A stretch of 60,568 nucleotides of DNA from an uncultured Oscillospiraceae bacterium (GTDB taxonomy: Bacteria > Bacillota > Clostridia > Oscillospirales > Ruminococcaceae), in NCBI GenBank assembly GCA_910587335.1, contig CAJUMG010000006.1, forward strand, positions 37,148-97,715, read 5' to 3'. Within the stretch, counting starts at the first letter, position 1. Every line of letters starts with the position of its first letter. The notes under the pieces were generated by a model. It was not told the DNA's origin, searched no databases, and saw only the letters and a list, made by a program, of their open reading frames with translations. The position numbers were made by a program, and so were the translations under genes. Of the stretch, positions 41,591 through 50,164 are shown piece by piece.

Positions 41591-43429
41591 TTATTCCTCT
41601 TCGTCAGCGTGCAGCCAATCATATAATTTCTGGGCACAGACTGCCGTCATCCCTTTCACTGCCGCCAGCTGTTCCACCGTTGCCTGGCGCATGGCCTTTT
41701 GGGTTTTGAACGCCGCAAAAAGTGCCTTTGCCCGAGCTGGACCAATTCCCTCCACCGATGTCATCGCCAGCTCCATTCCGCTTTTCCGGTGGCTTTTGCG
41801 GGAAAAATCAATGGTATAGCGGTGGACCTCATCCTGGATGCGGGTAACCAGCCCAAAGGCGTTTTTGCTGGCGCTGATGGAAATTTCCCCGCCATCTTTG
41901 GCGATGGCGCGGGTCCGGTGCCGGTCATCCTTTACCATGCCGAATACTGGGACCGATATCCCCATCTCCTCCAGCAATGGCTGGATAGCTGCCACATGGC
42001 CTTTCCCTCCGTCTAAAAGGATCAGATCCGGCAGGCGGCCGAACCCCTCGCCCGATTCTTTTTCCTCCTGATAGCGCGCAAACCGGCGGGAGATCATCTC
42101 CCGCATACTGGCATAGTCATCGGGGGTCAACTGGGTTTTCATCTTGAATTTCCGATAATTTTTTTTGGAAGGCCGCCCCCCTTCAAATACCGCCATGCCG
42201 CCCACAATGGTATCAGAGCCAATGTTGGAAATATCGTATGCCTCGATATAGGCAGGCGGCGCCCCAAGCCCCAGCAAACGGGCCAACTCATCCAGAGCGG
42301 ACAGCTCCCGCCCTGTGCGGGACACCTCGTGGGAAAGCCGTTGGGAGGCATTGTTCCGGGCCATCTCCACCAGCTTGGCCTGCTCTCCCCGCTGCGGTAC
42401 GCCCATGGTAATTTTGTGCCCCATTTTCTCCGAAAAATACCTTTCGGTCAGCTCACGGTCCTCAAAATCCCCGTCCACCTCAATCAGCCGGGGGATATCC
42501 TCCCGGTAATATCCCAGTAAAAATTCCCGCCGGAAGGCGGATAGGTCCCCGCTTTCATAAAATACAAAGTCCTTTTTATCCACCAGCCTGTGTCCCCGAA
42601 ACAAAAGGACCACGGCAGCAGTGGCCGAATCGCTTTGGGTAAATGCCACAATGTCCGCGTCCGCCGCCTTGGAGCTGACCACCTTCTGCCGTTCGGTAAT
42701 CCGTTTGATCGCCTGAATCCGGTCCCGATACTGGGCCGCTTTTTCAAACTCCAGATTCTCGCTGGCACGGGCCATCTGCTCCTCCAGCCGGTCTAAGGCT
42801 TTGGCAGAGCCCCCTCGGATAAAATCCAACGCTTCCTCTAGCCGAAGGGCATATTCCTCCTCCCGAATCCGGCCACGGCAAAGACCGATGCACTGCTTGA
42901 TGTGAAAATTTAAACAGGGACGTCCCTTGCGAAACTCCTGGGGAAACTTCCGATTACAGGTGGGCAGCATAAAGACTTTATTGGCCTCATCTACCGTCTG
43001 CTTGACCACATAAGAGGACATATACGGTCCCAGATAAAGGCAGCCATCTCCCTCCTGCTTTTGCAGTACCGCTTGAATCCGACTATAAGGCGGCGGGGTA
43101 ACTTTGATGTAAGAATAGCCCTTGTCATCCTTTAAAAGAATGTTATATTTGGGAGCATACTGCTTAATCAAGCTGCATTCCAGCACCAGCGCTTCGAATT
43201 CACTGTCGGTTACGATTGTTTCAAAATCGTAGACATGCTCCACCATTTTATACACCTTTTCCAGGTGCTTTTCCACACTGCGGAAATAGCTGGACACCCG
43301 ATTTCGCAGGGCTTTCGCCTTGCCGATATAGATGATTTTTCCCGCTTTGTCCCGCATGATGTATACGCCCGGCTCCCGAGGCAGCTGGCGGACCTTTTCC
43401 CGCAGATAGCCAAGTCTTGGATTATCCAT
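41591..43429 (-). CDS. uvrC: Excinuclease ABC subunit C
   Basis: A 612-residue nucleotide-excision nuclease. The GIY-YIG domain (PGVYIMRDKAGKIIYIGKAK, 3' incision) is followed by the UvrB-interacting UVR motif (LEEQMARASENLEFEKAAQYRD), the RNase H-like 5' nuclease (YDISNIGSDTIVGGMAVFEGG, LILLDGGKGH) and a C-terminal helix-hairpin-helix pair (VEGIGPARAKALFAAF, VKGMTAVCAQKLYDWL). Length and domain order are complete. Confidence 0.97.
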   Translation of the reverse strand: MDNPRLGYLREKVRQLPREPGVYIMRDKAGKIIYIGKAKALRNRVSSYFRSVEKHLEKVYKMVEHVYDFETIVTDSEFEALVLECSLIKQYAPKYNILLKDDKGYSYIKVTPPPYSRIQAVLQKQEGDGCLYLGPYMSSYVVKQTVDEANKVFMLPTCNRKFPQEFRKGRPCLNFHIKQCIGLCRGRIREEEYALRLEEALDFIRGGSAKALDRLEEQMARASENLEFEKAAQYRDRIQAIKRITERQKVVSSKAADADIVAFTQSDSATAAVVLLFRGHRLVDKKDFVFYESGDLSAFRREFLLGYYREDIPRLIEVDGDFEDRELTERYFSEKMGHKITMGVPQRGEQAKLVEMARNNASQRLSHEVSRTGRELSALDELARLLGLGAPPAYIEAYDISNIGSDTIVGGMAVFEGGRPSKKNYRKFKMKTQLTPDDYASMREMISRRFARYQEEKESGEGFGRLPDLILLDGGKGHVAAIQPLLEEMGISVPVFGMVKDDRHRTRAIAKDGGEISISASKNAFGLVTRIQDEVHRYTIDFSRKSHRKSGMELAMTSVEGIGPARAKALFAAFKTQKAMRQATVEQLAAVKGMTAVCAQKLYDWLHADEEE

Positions 43430-43455
43430 CCCTTGCTTCTCCTTGTAAAAGTAGG

Positions 43456-43490
43456 AAAAGCCCCACCGTGCAGACTGCGCGGGAGGCTTT
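43456..43490 (-). terminator. Possible terminator after ptsH
   Basis: On the minus strand, AAAGCC-CCC pairs imperfectly with GG-GGGGCTTT, followed by TTCC. Confidence 0.35.
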
Positions 43491-43506
43491 CCATTTTTCT
43501 TTGTGA

Positions 43507-43770
43507 CTACTCGGTAAAACCGGATTCAACCAGCTTTACCAAACCGCCTACCGCCTGCTCCTCATCGGCGCCGTCAGCAATAATGCGGATGGTAGTACCG
43601 CCTACGATTCCCAAAGACAAAACACCGAGAAGGCTCTTTGCGTTCACACGGCGTTCATCCTTCTCCACCCAAATAGAAGATTTGTACTCATTTGCCTTCT
43701 GAATAAAGAAAGTTGCGGGACGCGCATGCAATCCTACCTGATTCTGAACCTGAACATCTTTTACAAACAT
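43507..43770 (-). CDS. ptsH: Phosphocarrier protein HPr
   Basis: An 87-residue HPr with the phosphorylatable histidine H15 (QVGLHARPAT) and the regulatory serine S46 (NAKSLLGVLSLGI). It relays phosphate from enzyme I to sugar-specific EIIA proteins, and its Ser-P form is the CcpA co-repressor in Firmicutes. ptsI is not adjacent, so this gene stands alone downstream of its own promoter and upstream of uvrC. AGGAGAGTTGGAGAA precedes the ATG. Compare the histidine-less paralogue at 2714-2944. Confidence 0.95.
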   Translation of the reverse strand: MFVKDVQVQNQVGLHARPATFFIQKANEYKSSIWVEKDERRVNAKSLLGVLSLGIVGGTTIRIIADGADEEQAVGGLVKLVESGFTE

Positions 43771-44077
43771 TTCTCCAACTCTCCTGCTTCTTCATCTTAA
43801 ATTTCGGTTTTGCTTCTTCTTTCAATTGGCTTCATCTGAAATATCCAAACTGGCTATTATTATAACACAGTCCCGCCATTCGTCAACATATCTCAAGCAA
43901 AAGTTCGCAAGTTTTCTTTAAATTTCTGCTTGTTTGATAAACCAAACCAAAGCAAAAACCAGATCATTTGTTGGAAATGTCTAAAATATTTTCCCCAATC
44001 TATGTGAATTCAACGACAAAAAATAGATGAAGCCGTGGAAAAAGATGACGAACCTTTTGAAATGACAGAAAACCTTC
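43771..44077. other. Intergenic region upstream of ptsH
   Basis: It contains the ptsH promoter at 43859-43886. The rest, up to the U32 peptidase stop, is AT-rich without a credible ORF in either direction. Confidence 0.5.
43859..43886 (-). promoter_or_regulatory. Promoter of ptsH
   Basis: On the minus strand, -35 TTGACG (43881-43886), a 16-bp spacer and -10 TATAAT (43859-43864), about 90 bases before the HPr start. Confidence 0.7.
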
Positions 44078-45301
44078 TTATTGCTGCCGCCTTAAAATCG
44101 TTCCTTTTACAAGAGGGTGATCAAAAGGGATTTTTACCTGCTGCATCGGATGACGGGCCGCCTCTAGCGGCTGGCCTTCCCCATCCAAAATGGCCGAAAC
44201 TACAAAAGAAAGTGGGGGCTGACCCGGCGACAGGATTTCCAACGTCTCGCCTGGAAAGAACCGGTTCCGCTGAGTACAGACAAGCATCCCCTCCTGATAA
44301 TCCTCCACCACCGCGGCCACATCGTAAGAACGGATATAGCCGCCGCTTTCATAATACTGCCCGTCTTCAGGCCGCCCAAAATAGAATCCGGTACAATACT
44401 GCCGATGGCTGACCTTACGTGTTTCCTCCAGCAGCCAAGAGGGCAGACGGTACTGTTTTGGATCCTTCTCCAGTAGATCCACCGCGCAGCGATAGGCGTT
44501 GGTCACTGTTGCCACATAATAAAAGGATTTTGCCCGTCCTTCAATTTTAAAGCTGCTGATTCCCGCATCGGCAAGACGGTCCAAATGCTCAATCATGCAC
44601 AGGTCCTTGGCATTGAGGATATAGGAGCCGTCCTCATCCTCAAAAACCGGGAAAAACTCTCCGGGCCTTTTTTCTTCCATCAAATGATAGCTCCAGCGGC
44701 AGGGTTGGGCGCATTCTCCGCGATTGGCGTCCCTGCCGGTCAGATAGTTGGACAGCACACACCGGCCGGAAAAAGACATACACATTGCCCCGTGGACAAA
44801 CGCTTCCAATTCCAGATCCGGCGGGGTATTTTGGCGAATATGTCCAATCTCCTCCAGGCTCAGCTCCCGGGCCAGCACCACCCGTTTTACCCCCATCTGG
44901 TATAGCTCACAGGCGGTCAGATGATTCACCACCCCTGTTTGGGTGGACATATGCAGCTCCATCTGCGGAATTTCCCGGCGGCAGAGCATCATTACCCCGA
45001 TATCCGCCACAATCAATGCGTCCACCCCTGCTCCTTGCAAAAAATGCAGATAAGCGGGCAGGTGTGCCAAATCCGTCTCCCGCGGGAGGATATTGCAGGT
45101 GACATATACCTTTACCCCTTGTCGGTGGCAATCAGCCACCGCCTGCACGAGCTCTTGCTCTGTAAAGTTTAAAGGCGACGCCCGCATACCAAAATCTTTG
45201 CCGCCCAGATAGACAGCATCGGCGCCATATTGTAACGCTGCATTCAGCCGGTCAAAATCCCCCGCCGGAGCCAAAACCTCCAGTCGACTTCTTTTTTCCA
45301 T
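44078..45301 (-). CDS. Peptidase U32 family protein (TrhP-like)
   Basis: A 407-residue U32 protein. It starts LEVLAPAGDFDRLNAALQYG, with YLGGKDFGMRAS, then FVHGAMCMSFSGRCVLSNY and the iron-sulfur-type cysteine pattern RGECAQPCRW, and FKIEGRAKS. Despite the collagenase-like name, close family members hydroxylate tRNA uridine-34 (TrhP/YrrN-YrrO) or rRNA. In B. subtilis the trhP genes follow mltG and yrrM. Here the gene lies 77 bases after mltG, which supports a TrhP-type role. The ATG at 45301 follows AGAGGTG. Confidence 0.88.
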   Translation of the reverse strand: MEKRSRLEVLAPAGDFDRLNAALQYGADAVYLGGKDFGMRASPLNFTEQELVQAVADCHRQGVKVYVTCNILPRETDLAHLPAYLHFLQGAGVDALIVADIGVMMLCRREIPQMELHMSTQTGVVNHLTACELYQMGVKRVVLARELSLEEIGHIRQNTPPDLELEAFVHGAMCMSFSGRCVLSNYLTGRDANRGECAQPCRWSYHLMEEKRPGEFFPVFEDEDGSYILNAKDLCMIEHLDRLADAGISSFKIEGRAKSFYYVATVTNAYRCAVDLLEKDPKQYRLPSWLLEETRKVSHRQYCTGFYFGRPEDGQYYESGGYIRSYDVAAVVEDYQEGMLVCTQRNRFFPGETLEILSPGQPPLSFVVSAILDGEGQPLEAARHPMQQVKIPFDHPLVKGTILRRQQ

Positions 45302-45378
45302 CCCAGCACCTCTTTTTCGTTTTTTCCGCGCACACAAACAGCCACCGGAAAACCCGGTGACTGTCCCGCAAGGCGCTT

Positions 45379-47004
45379 TTAGCTTGCGGCGGAAGAAGAG
45401 CTTGCCGCCAGCTCCGCATTGATTTTATCCGCCTGGGCGATGTTGGCATTATGCTCACTCAGCGTTTTCGCATAGTAATAGGTGCCCGCATCATCGGTGA
45501 TAAAGTAATAATAGGTTTCCTCATGCTGCGCCGGATACAAAGCCGCGTTTATCGCGTCCAATCCTGGATTGCAGATGGGCCCTACCGGCAGTCCGTTGCA
45601 AACATAGGTGTTATACGCGTCGTACATCGGCTGGTTGGCCAACCCGATATTTTTCTTAATGACCCGCTCTACATAATAGATCGTCGGATCCGACTGAAGA
45701 TTGGGATACTCGTCGGGATTGCGCAGACGATTATGGAAAACCTCGGATACGTTTTTCATCTCGTCCGGGTCTCCCGCCTCCTTCTGAATGATCGAAGCCA
45801 GAGCCAAAGTTTGATCCAGCGTGAGGTTTAGCTCATTCATCCGAGTGCGCATGTCATCGGTAATCTTGTCCGTAAAGTCCTTTAAGAAACGGTTGATAAC
45901 CGAATCAACACTTTCGCCTACAAAGAACTGGTGGGTATTGGGGAAGAGATATCCTTCCAGCTTGTAAAAACGCAGTGAATTTTGAGGGATATTTTCCACA
46001 AAGGTGTAGTTATAATCGTCGCGGTTCAAAGCCGCAAGGAATTCGCTTGCAGAGCAAACATTGTTTTCCTCTAGCTTTTGGGCAATATCTGTCGAGGTCG
46101 ATCCCTCCAGGAACATAACCTCTACCACATCGGTACGTTCGTTGCCCGCTTGCAGGGCATAGATAATCGAATCGTAATCCATCTTATCGGTCATAATATA
46201 CTCGCCGCTTTGAAAGCCGTCTTTCTTTTTCAGCATTACATACAGCCGGAAAGCCAGCGGTTCTGTAATCACACCGTTCTTTTTCAGAATTTTCGCAATC
46301 TCCCCGGTCGAAGCCCCTTCGGGGATTTCCACCGTCACCTGTTGTTCGGTTACACCCTCTTCTCCGAACAGCGTCACCGCTGTCAAATCCTCAAAAGCAT
46401 GAATCGCAAAGACCGCCAAATAAACGCTGAAAAGCAGAAACAAAAAGGTCAGCAAAAGAGCCCGGCCCACGCGGTATTGTTTTTTGATCCGTTTCTTTTT
46501 GCGCGGCTTTTTTCCTTCAGAGGATGTCTCGGCTTTTTCTTCGGCTTTTTCCGGCGCATCGTTTCTCGTGAAAGAGGAAGGGCGATTGTAATCCGTCTGG
46601 GATATATGAACCTGAAAGGCGTCGCCTTCCTCTCGTTTTGCTTCTCTATCTGCGGACGAGGTCTGTCCAGTTCGTTCCGGTGCTCTTTCCTGGGCGCCCT
46701 GCGAAGAGCGAACAGTCCCCTTTTGCGCTGGATTTGCCTGTTCCACACGCGGGCTGTCTGCCCCTTCTTTCCGCTTTTTTTCGGTTAGCCAGCGGGGAAG
46801 CTCCTCCTCCCCTTCTTCGGATAATACCGGTTCCACCCTCTTCCTTTCCGGCTTCTTTCCGGCATGGGAACGCTCTTCCGACGGACGGTCGGTACGGCGC
46901 ACCGGCACCTGCACCGGCTCTTCCGACGGAAGGCCGGCATCCTCCTCCACATGAATGCGGTCGATTAAATCCTTAAAAATATCCTGTTCGTTTTTTTCGT
47001 TCAT
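45379..47004 (-). CDS. mltG: Endolytic peptidoglycan transglycosylase MltG
   Basis: A 541-residue membrane protein. A long charged, disordered cytoplasmic N-terminus (about 1-175) is followed by a basic stretch (KKPRKKKRIKKQY) and a transmembrane helix (RALLLTFLFLLFSVYLAVFA). The extracellular part has a LysM-like subdomain (VTVEIPEGASTGEIAKIL) and the YceG catalytic domain with the active glutamate in ASIIQKEAGDPDEM and the QSDPTIYY motif. It cuts nascent glycan strands to end polymerisation. The cytoplasmic tail is unusually long compared with the roughly 340-residue E. coli protein. Confidence 0.93.
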   Translation of the reverse strand: MNEKNEQDIFKDLIDRIHVEEDAGLPSEEPVQVPVRRTDRPSEERSHAGKKPERKRVEPVLSEEGEEELPRWLTEKKRKEGADSPRVEQANPAQKGTVRSSQGAQERAPERTGQTSSADREAKREEGDAFQVHISQTDYNRPSSFTRNDAPEKAEEKAETSSEGKKPRKKKRIKKQYRVGRALLLTFLFLLFSVYLAVFAIHAFEDLTAVTLFGEEGVTEQQVTVEIPEGASTGEIAKILKKNGVITEPLAFRLYVMLKKKDGFQSGEYIMTDKMDYDSIIYALQAGNERTDVVEVMFLEGSTSTDIAQKLEENNVCSASEFLAALNRDDYNYTFVENIPQNSLRFYKLEGYLFPNTHQFFVGESVDSVINRFLKDFTDKITDDMRTRMNELNLTLDQTLALASIIQKEAGDPDEMKNVSEVFHNRLRNPDEYPNLQSDPTIYYVERVIKKNIGLANQPMYDAYNTYVCNGLPVGPICNPGLDAINAALYPAQHEETYYYFITDDAGTYYYAKTLSEHNANIAQADKINAELAASSSSAAS

Positions 47005-47063
47005 TTGGTCCTCCCTTTGGCTCCTTATCTAAAAAAAGCAAAGCAAGCCGGGTTTTACATCCA

Positions 47064-47096
47064 CTTTGATAAAACGCGAAATACGTTTTATCAAAG
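47064..47096. repeat. Perfect 13-bp inverted repeat between mltG and the formyl-THF ligase gene
   Basis: The arms CTTTGATAAAACG and CGTTTTATCAAAG flank a 7-nt loop. There is no T-run on either side, so it may be an operator or processing hairpin rather than a terminator. Confidence 0.6.
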
Positions 47097-47147
47097 CTTT
47101 AGCATAAAAGCCGCCGGAAATGGCAGCTAAAATATTCTTTTTTATTT

Positions 47148-47744
47148 TTAGCCCTTTATAAAGAGCGGTCTCTTTCGTCTCTTCTCGGTTACCAACAGGT
47201 CCACAGGCAGGTCATAAAAGCCGTGGGGCAGTCGTTGACGCATGCATCCCTCGTAAGAAATACCGATGGTAAAGCCGGTATAGCTGGACAAAAAGCGATC
47301 GTAATATCCCTTTCCGTACCCCAGCCGAAATCCGTACCAATCAAATCCAAGACCGGGAACAATGCAAATGCTTTGAGACGTTTCCCGCATTTTTTCACAG
47401 CGCTCGGCCACTGGCTCCAGCACGCCAAAGGTGCGGGGCGCCAGATCCTGCATGGAGCGGATATAATAAAATTCCATCTGTCTGGTCCCCTCTACACAAT
47501 AGGGGACCGCCACTCTTTTGCCATTTTGCAACGCCTGTCTAATCAAAACCCGTGTATCCACCTCAATCGGAGAGGACACAAAGGTCAAAAGCGTTTGGCA
47601 CGCCTGATACTGCTTTAAGGATAAAAGGTTTTGGCGGATTGCCGCGTCCTTTTTCTCCTTGACTGCTGGCGGCATACTGCGGCGAAATTCCTTCATCTTT
47701 TCCCGCAGCGCATTTTTCTGGACCCGTATATCCTTTTTTAACAT
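47148..47744 (-). CDS. 5-formyltetrahydrofolate cyclo-ligase
   Basis: A 198-residue enzyme converting 5-formyl-THF to 5,10-methenyl-THF with ATP. The N-terminal basic ATP-binding segment (KNALREKMKEFRRSMPP) and the C-terminal motif GLGFDWYGFRLGYGKGYYDRFL (shown in part: RLGYGKGYYDRFL) are diagnostic. The ATG at 47744 overlaps the end of the DJ-1/PfpI gene by seven bases, so the two are translationally coupled. Confidence 0.93.
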   Translation of the reverse strand: MLKKDIRVQKNALREKMKEFRRSMPPAVKEKKDAAIRQNLLSLKQYQACQTLLTFVSSPIEVDTRVLIRQALQNGKRVAVPYCVEGTRQMEFYYIRSMQDLAPRTFGVLEPVAERCEKMRETSQSICIVPGLGFDWYGFRLGYGKGYYDRFLSSYTGFTIGISYEGCMRQRLPHGFYDLPVDLLVTEKRRKRPLFIKG

Positions 47745-48274
47745 TGTATCGACTCTCTGAGCGTCTTAGCCCGCTCCGGCGAAACCAGGATTTCTACCAG
47801 CTTCAGTGCAAAATCTATCGCGGCGCCGGCGCCTTTTCCCATAATAATGTGGTCCGAGACAACTACTCGCTCCCCGGTATAATAGGCCTTTGGCATCTGT
47901 GACTCAAATCCCGGATAGCAGGTGATCTCTCTATCGTCCAGATAGCCCATATGCCCCAGAATCGACGGAGCGGCGCAGATCGCTCCAATATAGCGATTAT
48001 CCTCCATCGCGCTGCGGATCGCTTCTTTTACCACGGCAGATTTTTCCAGATTCAGCGTACCCGGAATGCCGCCGGGGAGCACAATCAAATCGGCGGCAGC
48101 CGGGTCGATCACCCCTTCTACCGTATCGCAGGCTACAACAATCCCATGGGATCCACCGACAATTTCGCCGGTTACGCCGACTGTTTTTACTTCCAGCTCG
48201 GCGCGGCGCAGAATATCCACTACTGCCAGCGCCTCGATTTCCTCAAAGCCCTGGGCCAAAAATACATAGACCAT
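47738..48274 (-). CDS. DJ-1/PfpI family protein
   Basis: A 178-residue DJ-1 superfamily protein. The nucleophile-elbow cysteine is in GAICAAPSIL, with the acidic partner in FEEIEA near the N-terminus, the typical ThiJ/YajL arrangement. Family members are reported as chaperones, deglycases or redox sensors; which applies here cannot be told. It overlaps the folate gene, so both share a transcript. Confidence 0.92.
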   Translation of the reverse strand: MVYVFLAQGFEEIEALAVVDILRRAELEVKTVGVTGEIVGGSHGIVVACDTVEGVIDPAAADLIVLPGGIPGTLNLEKSAVVKEAIRSAMEDNRYIGAICAAPSILGHMGYLDDREITCYPGFESQMPKAYYTGERVVVSDHIIMGKGAGAAIDFALKLVEILVSPERAKTLRESIQC

Positions 48275-48335
48275 TGTTCTGATCCCCCAATCTCTTTTTC
48301 GTTTTATTTTACTCTACTGTTTTCTGTTTGTCCAG

Positions 48336-49010
48336 TTAAAAGGGCCTGTCGGAGAAAAAATCCGAAAGTACCTCCCAGATTCTTTGTTCGATCTGCTTTG
48401 GTGCAAGCAGCGCATCCTGGTCGCAGCATTCCACCATGCGCCATCCCCATTTTTTCGCTACATAAGCTGCCGTCTCGTGGCAAAGGGACAGATAGCTTCG
48501 GTTTTTTTCGTGGATGTCTTTTTTCTCCTCATCCCCATCATAACGCTGGGATAACAGGCTTTGAGCGGTATCTAGCGGCATCCTTAGATAAACGGTGGCC
48601 GATGGCTGGGGCAGTCCCAGCTTTTGATATTCATAGTCAGACAGCCAGTCCAGGTATTTGTCCCATTCTTCCCGCGGGAGCTTTGCCATCTGATGGATGG
48701 CGTTGGAACCTACATACCGGTCGCACAGAATAACCGTACCCGCCTCATAATCCGCCTTCCAGCCGGTCCGATAGCTGGCAAAGCGGTCTACAGCAAAAAA
48801 GCTGGAGGCTGCAAAGGCGCTTACATCCTCCGGGCGGCTGCCGAAAATGCCGTCCAGATACATCCGCGCCAGACAAGACCAGGGCTTCTCGTAATCGGGG
48901 AAGGATACGGTTTTCACCGGTATCCCGTTCTGAATGAGCCGTTTGGCCAAAAGCGCCGTTTGGGTGGCCTTACCGCTGCCGTCCAGCCCTTCGATAACGA
49001 TCAGTTTCAT
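48336..49010 (-). CDS. tmk: Thymidylate kinase
   Basis: A 224-residue dTMP kinase producing dTDP. The P-loop GLDGSGKAT (residues 8-16) differs from the common GxDGAGKST by Ala-Thr at the end. The DRYVGSNAIHQ segment is the DRX substrate motif. The 3' dimer and LID regions are slightly longer than in E. coli. It overlaps thyX by four bases (ATGA), forming a two-gene dTMP-to-dTDP operon. Confidence 0.92.
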   Translation of the reverse strand: MKLIVIEGLDGSGKATQTALLAKRLIQNGIPVKTVSFPDYEKPWSCLARMYLDGIFGSRPEDVSAFAASSFFAVDRFASYRTGWKADYEAGTVILCDRYVGSNAIHQMAKLPREEWDKYLDWLSDYEYQKLGLPQPSATVYLRMPLDTAQSLLSQRYDGDEEKKDIHEKNRSYLSLCHETAAYVAKKWGWRMVECCDQDALLAPKQIEQRIWEVLSDFFSDRPF

Positions 49011-49786
49011 CTGGTAGCTTTCCCCTTTCTCATGGCGTCATACGCCCGAACCTGGTCGGGATGTCCACAGCTCATTTTTCCTTCCGGGCAGTTTCCTCGA
49101 ACGCAGGGCGCGCCAGCATTTTTAAACAAAGACGGCGCCACCTGGTATACCAGCTCCAACATCTGATACGCCACCTCTCGGATCTCCCATTGGGCCCGAT
49201 TACAGCAGCGGTGGCGGAAAAAATTCAAGAGGCTGCGGGCGTTCATGGTCACCACCATCTGGGTTTCACAAGCATTGGGAAGGACAAAACGCGCGTCCTC
49301 AATCGCCATTTTTTCCGCTTTTCGGGCGGCGGATTTTTCGTCCATCCCTTCATCCATCAGTATTTTTGTATGCTCACTTTTCAAAAGCTCTGCCAGACGG
49401 TCATAGCTTTCGCCGATTTTCTCCATGGTTTCCCGGTAAAGCTGCTGCGCCTTTGGAATAGCCGCAATCTGCGGCGGAGTAACGTAAGAAAAATCCTTTT
49501 CCCGCACATAGCGCTGGCTTTGCACGCTGTAGGAGGCAATACGGTGCCGGGTGATCTGGGCTAACATCGACCGGGAAACGCCCTCAATCCCAAAGGTGAA
49601 GGACACATGCTCAATGGGACTTTCATGCCCCATTCTCTCCAGCATTTCCAAAAAACTTTCCGTCTTTTCCGGTGTCAGCCCCTCCATCAGCGTTTGGGGA
49701 CTGCTGGCGCTGTAGCATAGCTTTGCCGCTGCGGCCACCAGCTTTTCCGGATCCGGCGTGTGCGCTAAAAGGGTTACCTTTGCCAT
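49007..49786 (-). CDS. thyX: FAD-dependent thymidylate synthase ThyX
   Basis: A 259-residue flavin-dependent enzyme that methylates dUMP using methylene-THF, in place of ThyA. The ThyX motif RHRxxSxxxxSQR is complete (RHRIASYSVQSQR, residues 80-92). The N-terminal HTPDPEKLVAAAAKLCYS and the C-terminal RNRAQWEIR-like block (CNRAQWEIREVAYQML) are normal. GGAGAAG precedes the ATG. It is followed directly by tmk. Confidence 0.96.
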   Translation of the reverse strand: MAKVTLLAHTPDPEKLVAAAAKLCYSASSPQTLMEGLTPEKTESFLEMLERMGHESPIEHVSFTFGIEGVSRSMLAQITRHRIASYSVQSQRYVREKDFSYVTPPQIAAIPKAQQLYRETMEKIGESYDRLAELLKSEHTKILMDEGMDEKSAARKAEKMAIEDARFVLPNACETQMVVTMNARSLLNFFRHRCCNRAQWEIREVAYQMLELVYQVAPSLFKNAGAPCVRGNCPEGKMSCGHPDQVRAYDAMRKGKATR

Positions 49787-49815
49787 CTTCTCCTCCGCCT
49801 TTCTGCTTTCTCCAT

Positions 49816-50103
49816 TTATTCTTCTATTTTCTTCTCCTCGTCCTCATCTTCATCCTCTTCGTCCGGCTCGGCTACTTCCTCTGTGCTTTTATGAAAAACC
49901 CATGACAAAGCCGCGCATACGCCAATAGCAGCCGCAAACGGTACAATATACCAAAGCGCCTTATCCGCTGGGGCGCTCCATCCGGAATATCGGCTTGCCC
50001 ACTTTAATTCACAGTATGTATAGGACACAAAAGCGCACATAATCTGGGATAAAAGGATTGCCAGCGCGCCAAATATACGGCTGACGAATTTCGATGGATT
50101 CAC
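49816..50103 (-). CDS. Small membrane protein with acidic C-terminal tail
   Basis: A 95-residue protein with two transmembrane helices (FGALAILLSQIMCAFVSYTY and WYIVPFAAAIGVCAALSWVF) and a strongly acidic end (DEEDEDEDEEKKIEE). I do not recognise a family. The GTG at 50103 was chosen because GGGAGG lies eight bases upstream; a longer frame back to 50193 would overlap pcrA. It lies between pcrA and thyX on the same strand and may be co-transcribed with them. Confidence 0.65.
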   Translation of the reverse strand: MNPSKFVSRIFGALAILLSQIMCAFVSYTYCELKWASRYSGWSAPADKALWYIVPFAAAIGVCAALSWVFHKSTEEVAEPDEEDEDEDEEKKIEE

Positions 50104-50164
50104 TCTGTTTTCCTCCCGTTCTTTTTCAATTGGCATTCGGTTCTTATATGGGAAAAAGCAGCCG

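Noticed and set aside
44035..44412. 125-codon plus-strand frame opposite the U32 peptidase 3' end
   Set aside because: Antisense shadow of a conserved gene; Pro/Arg-rich translation with no start signal.
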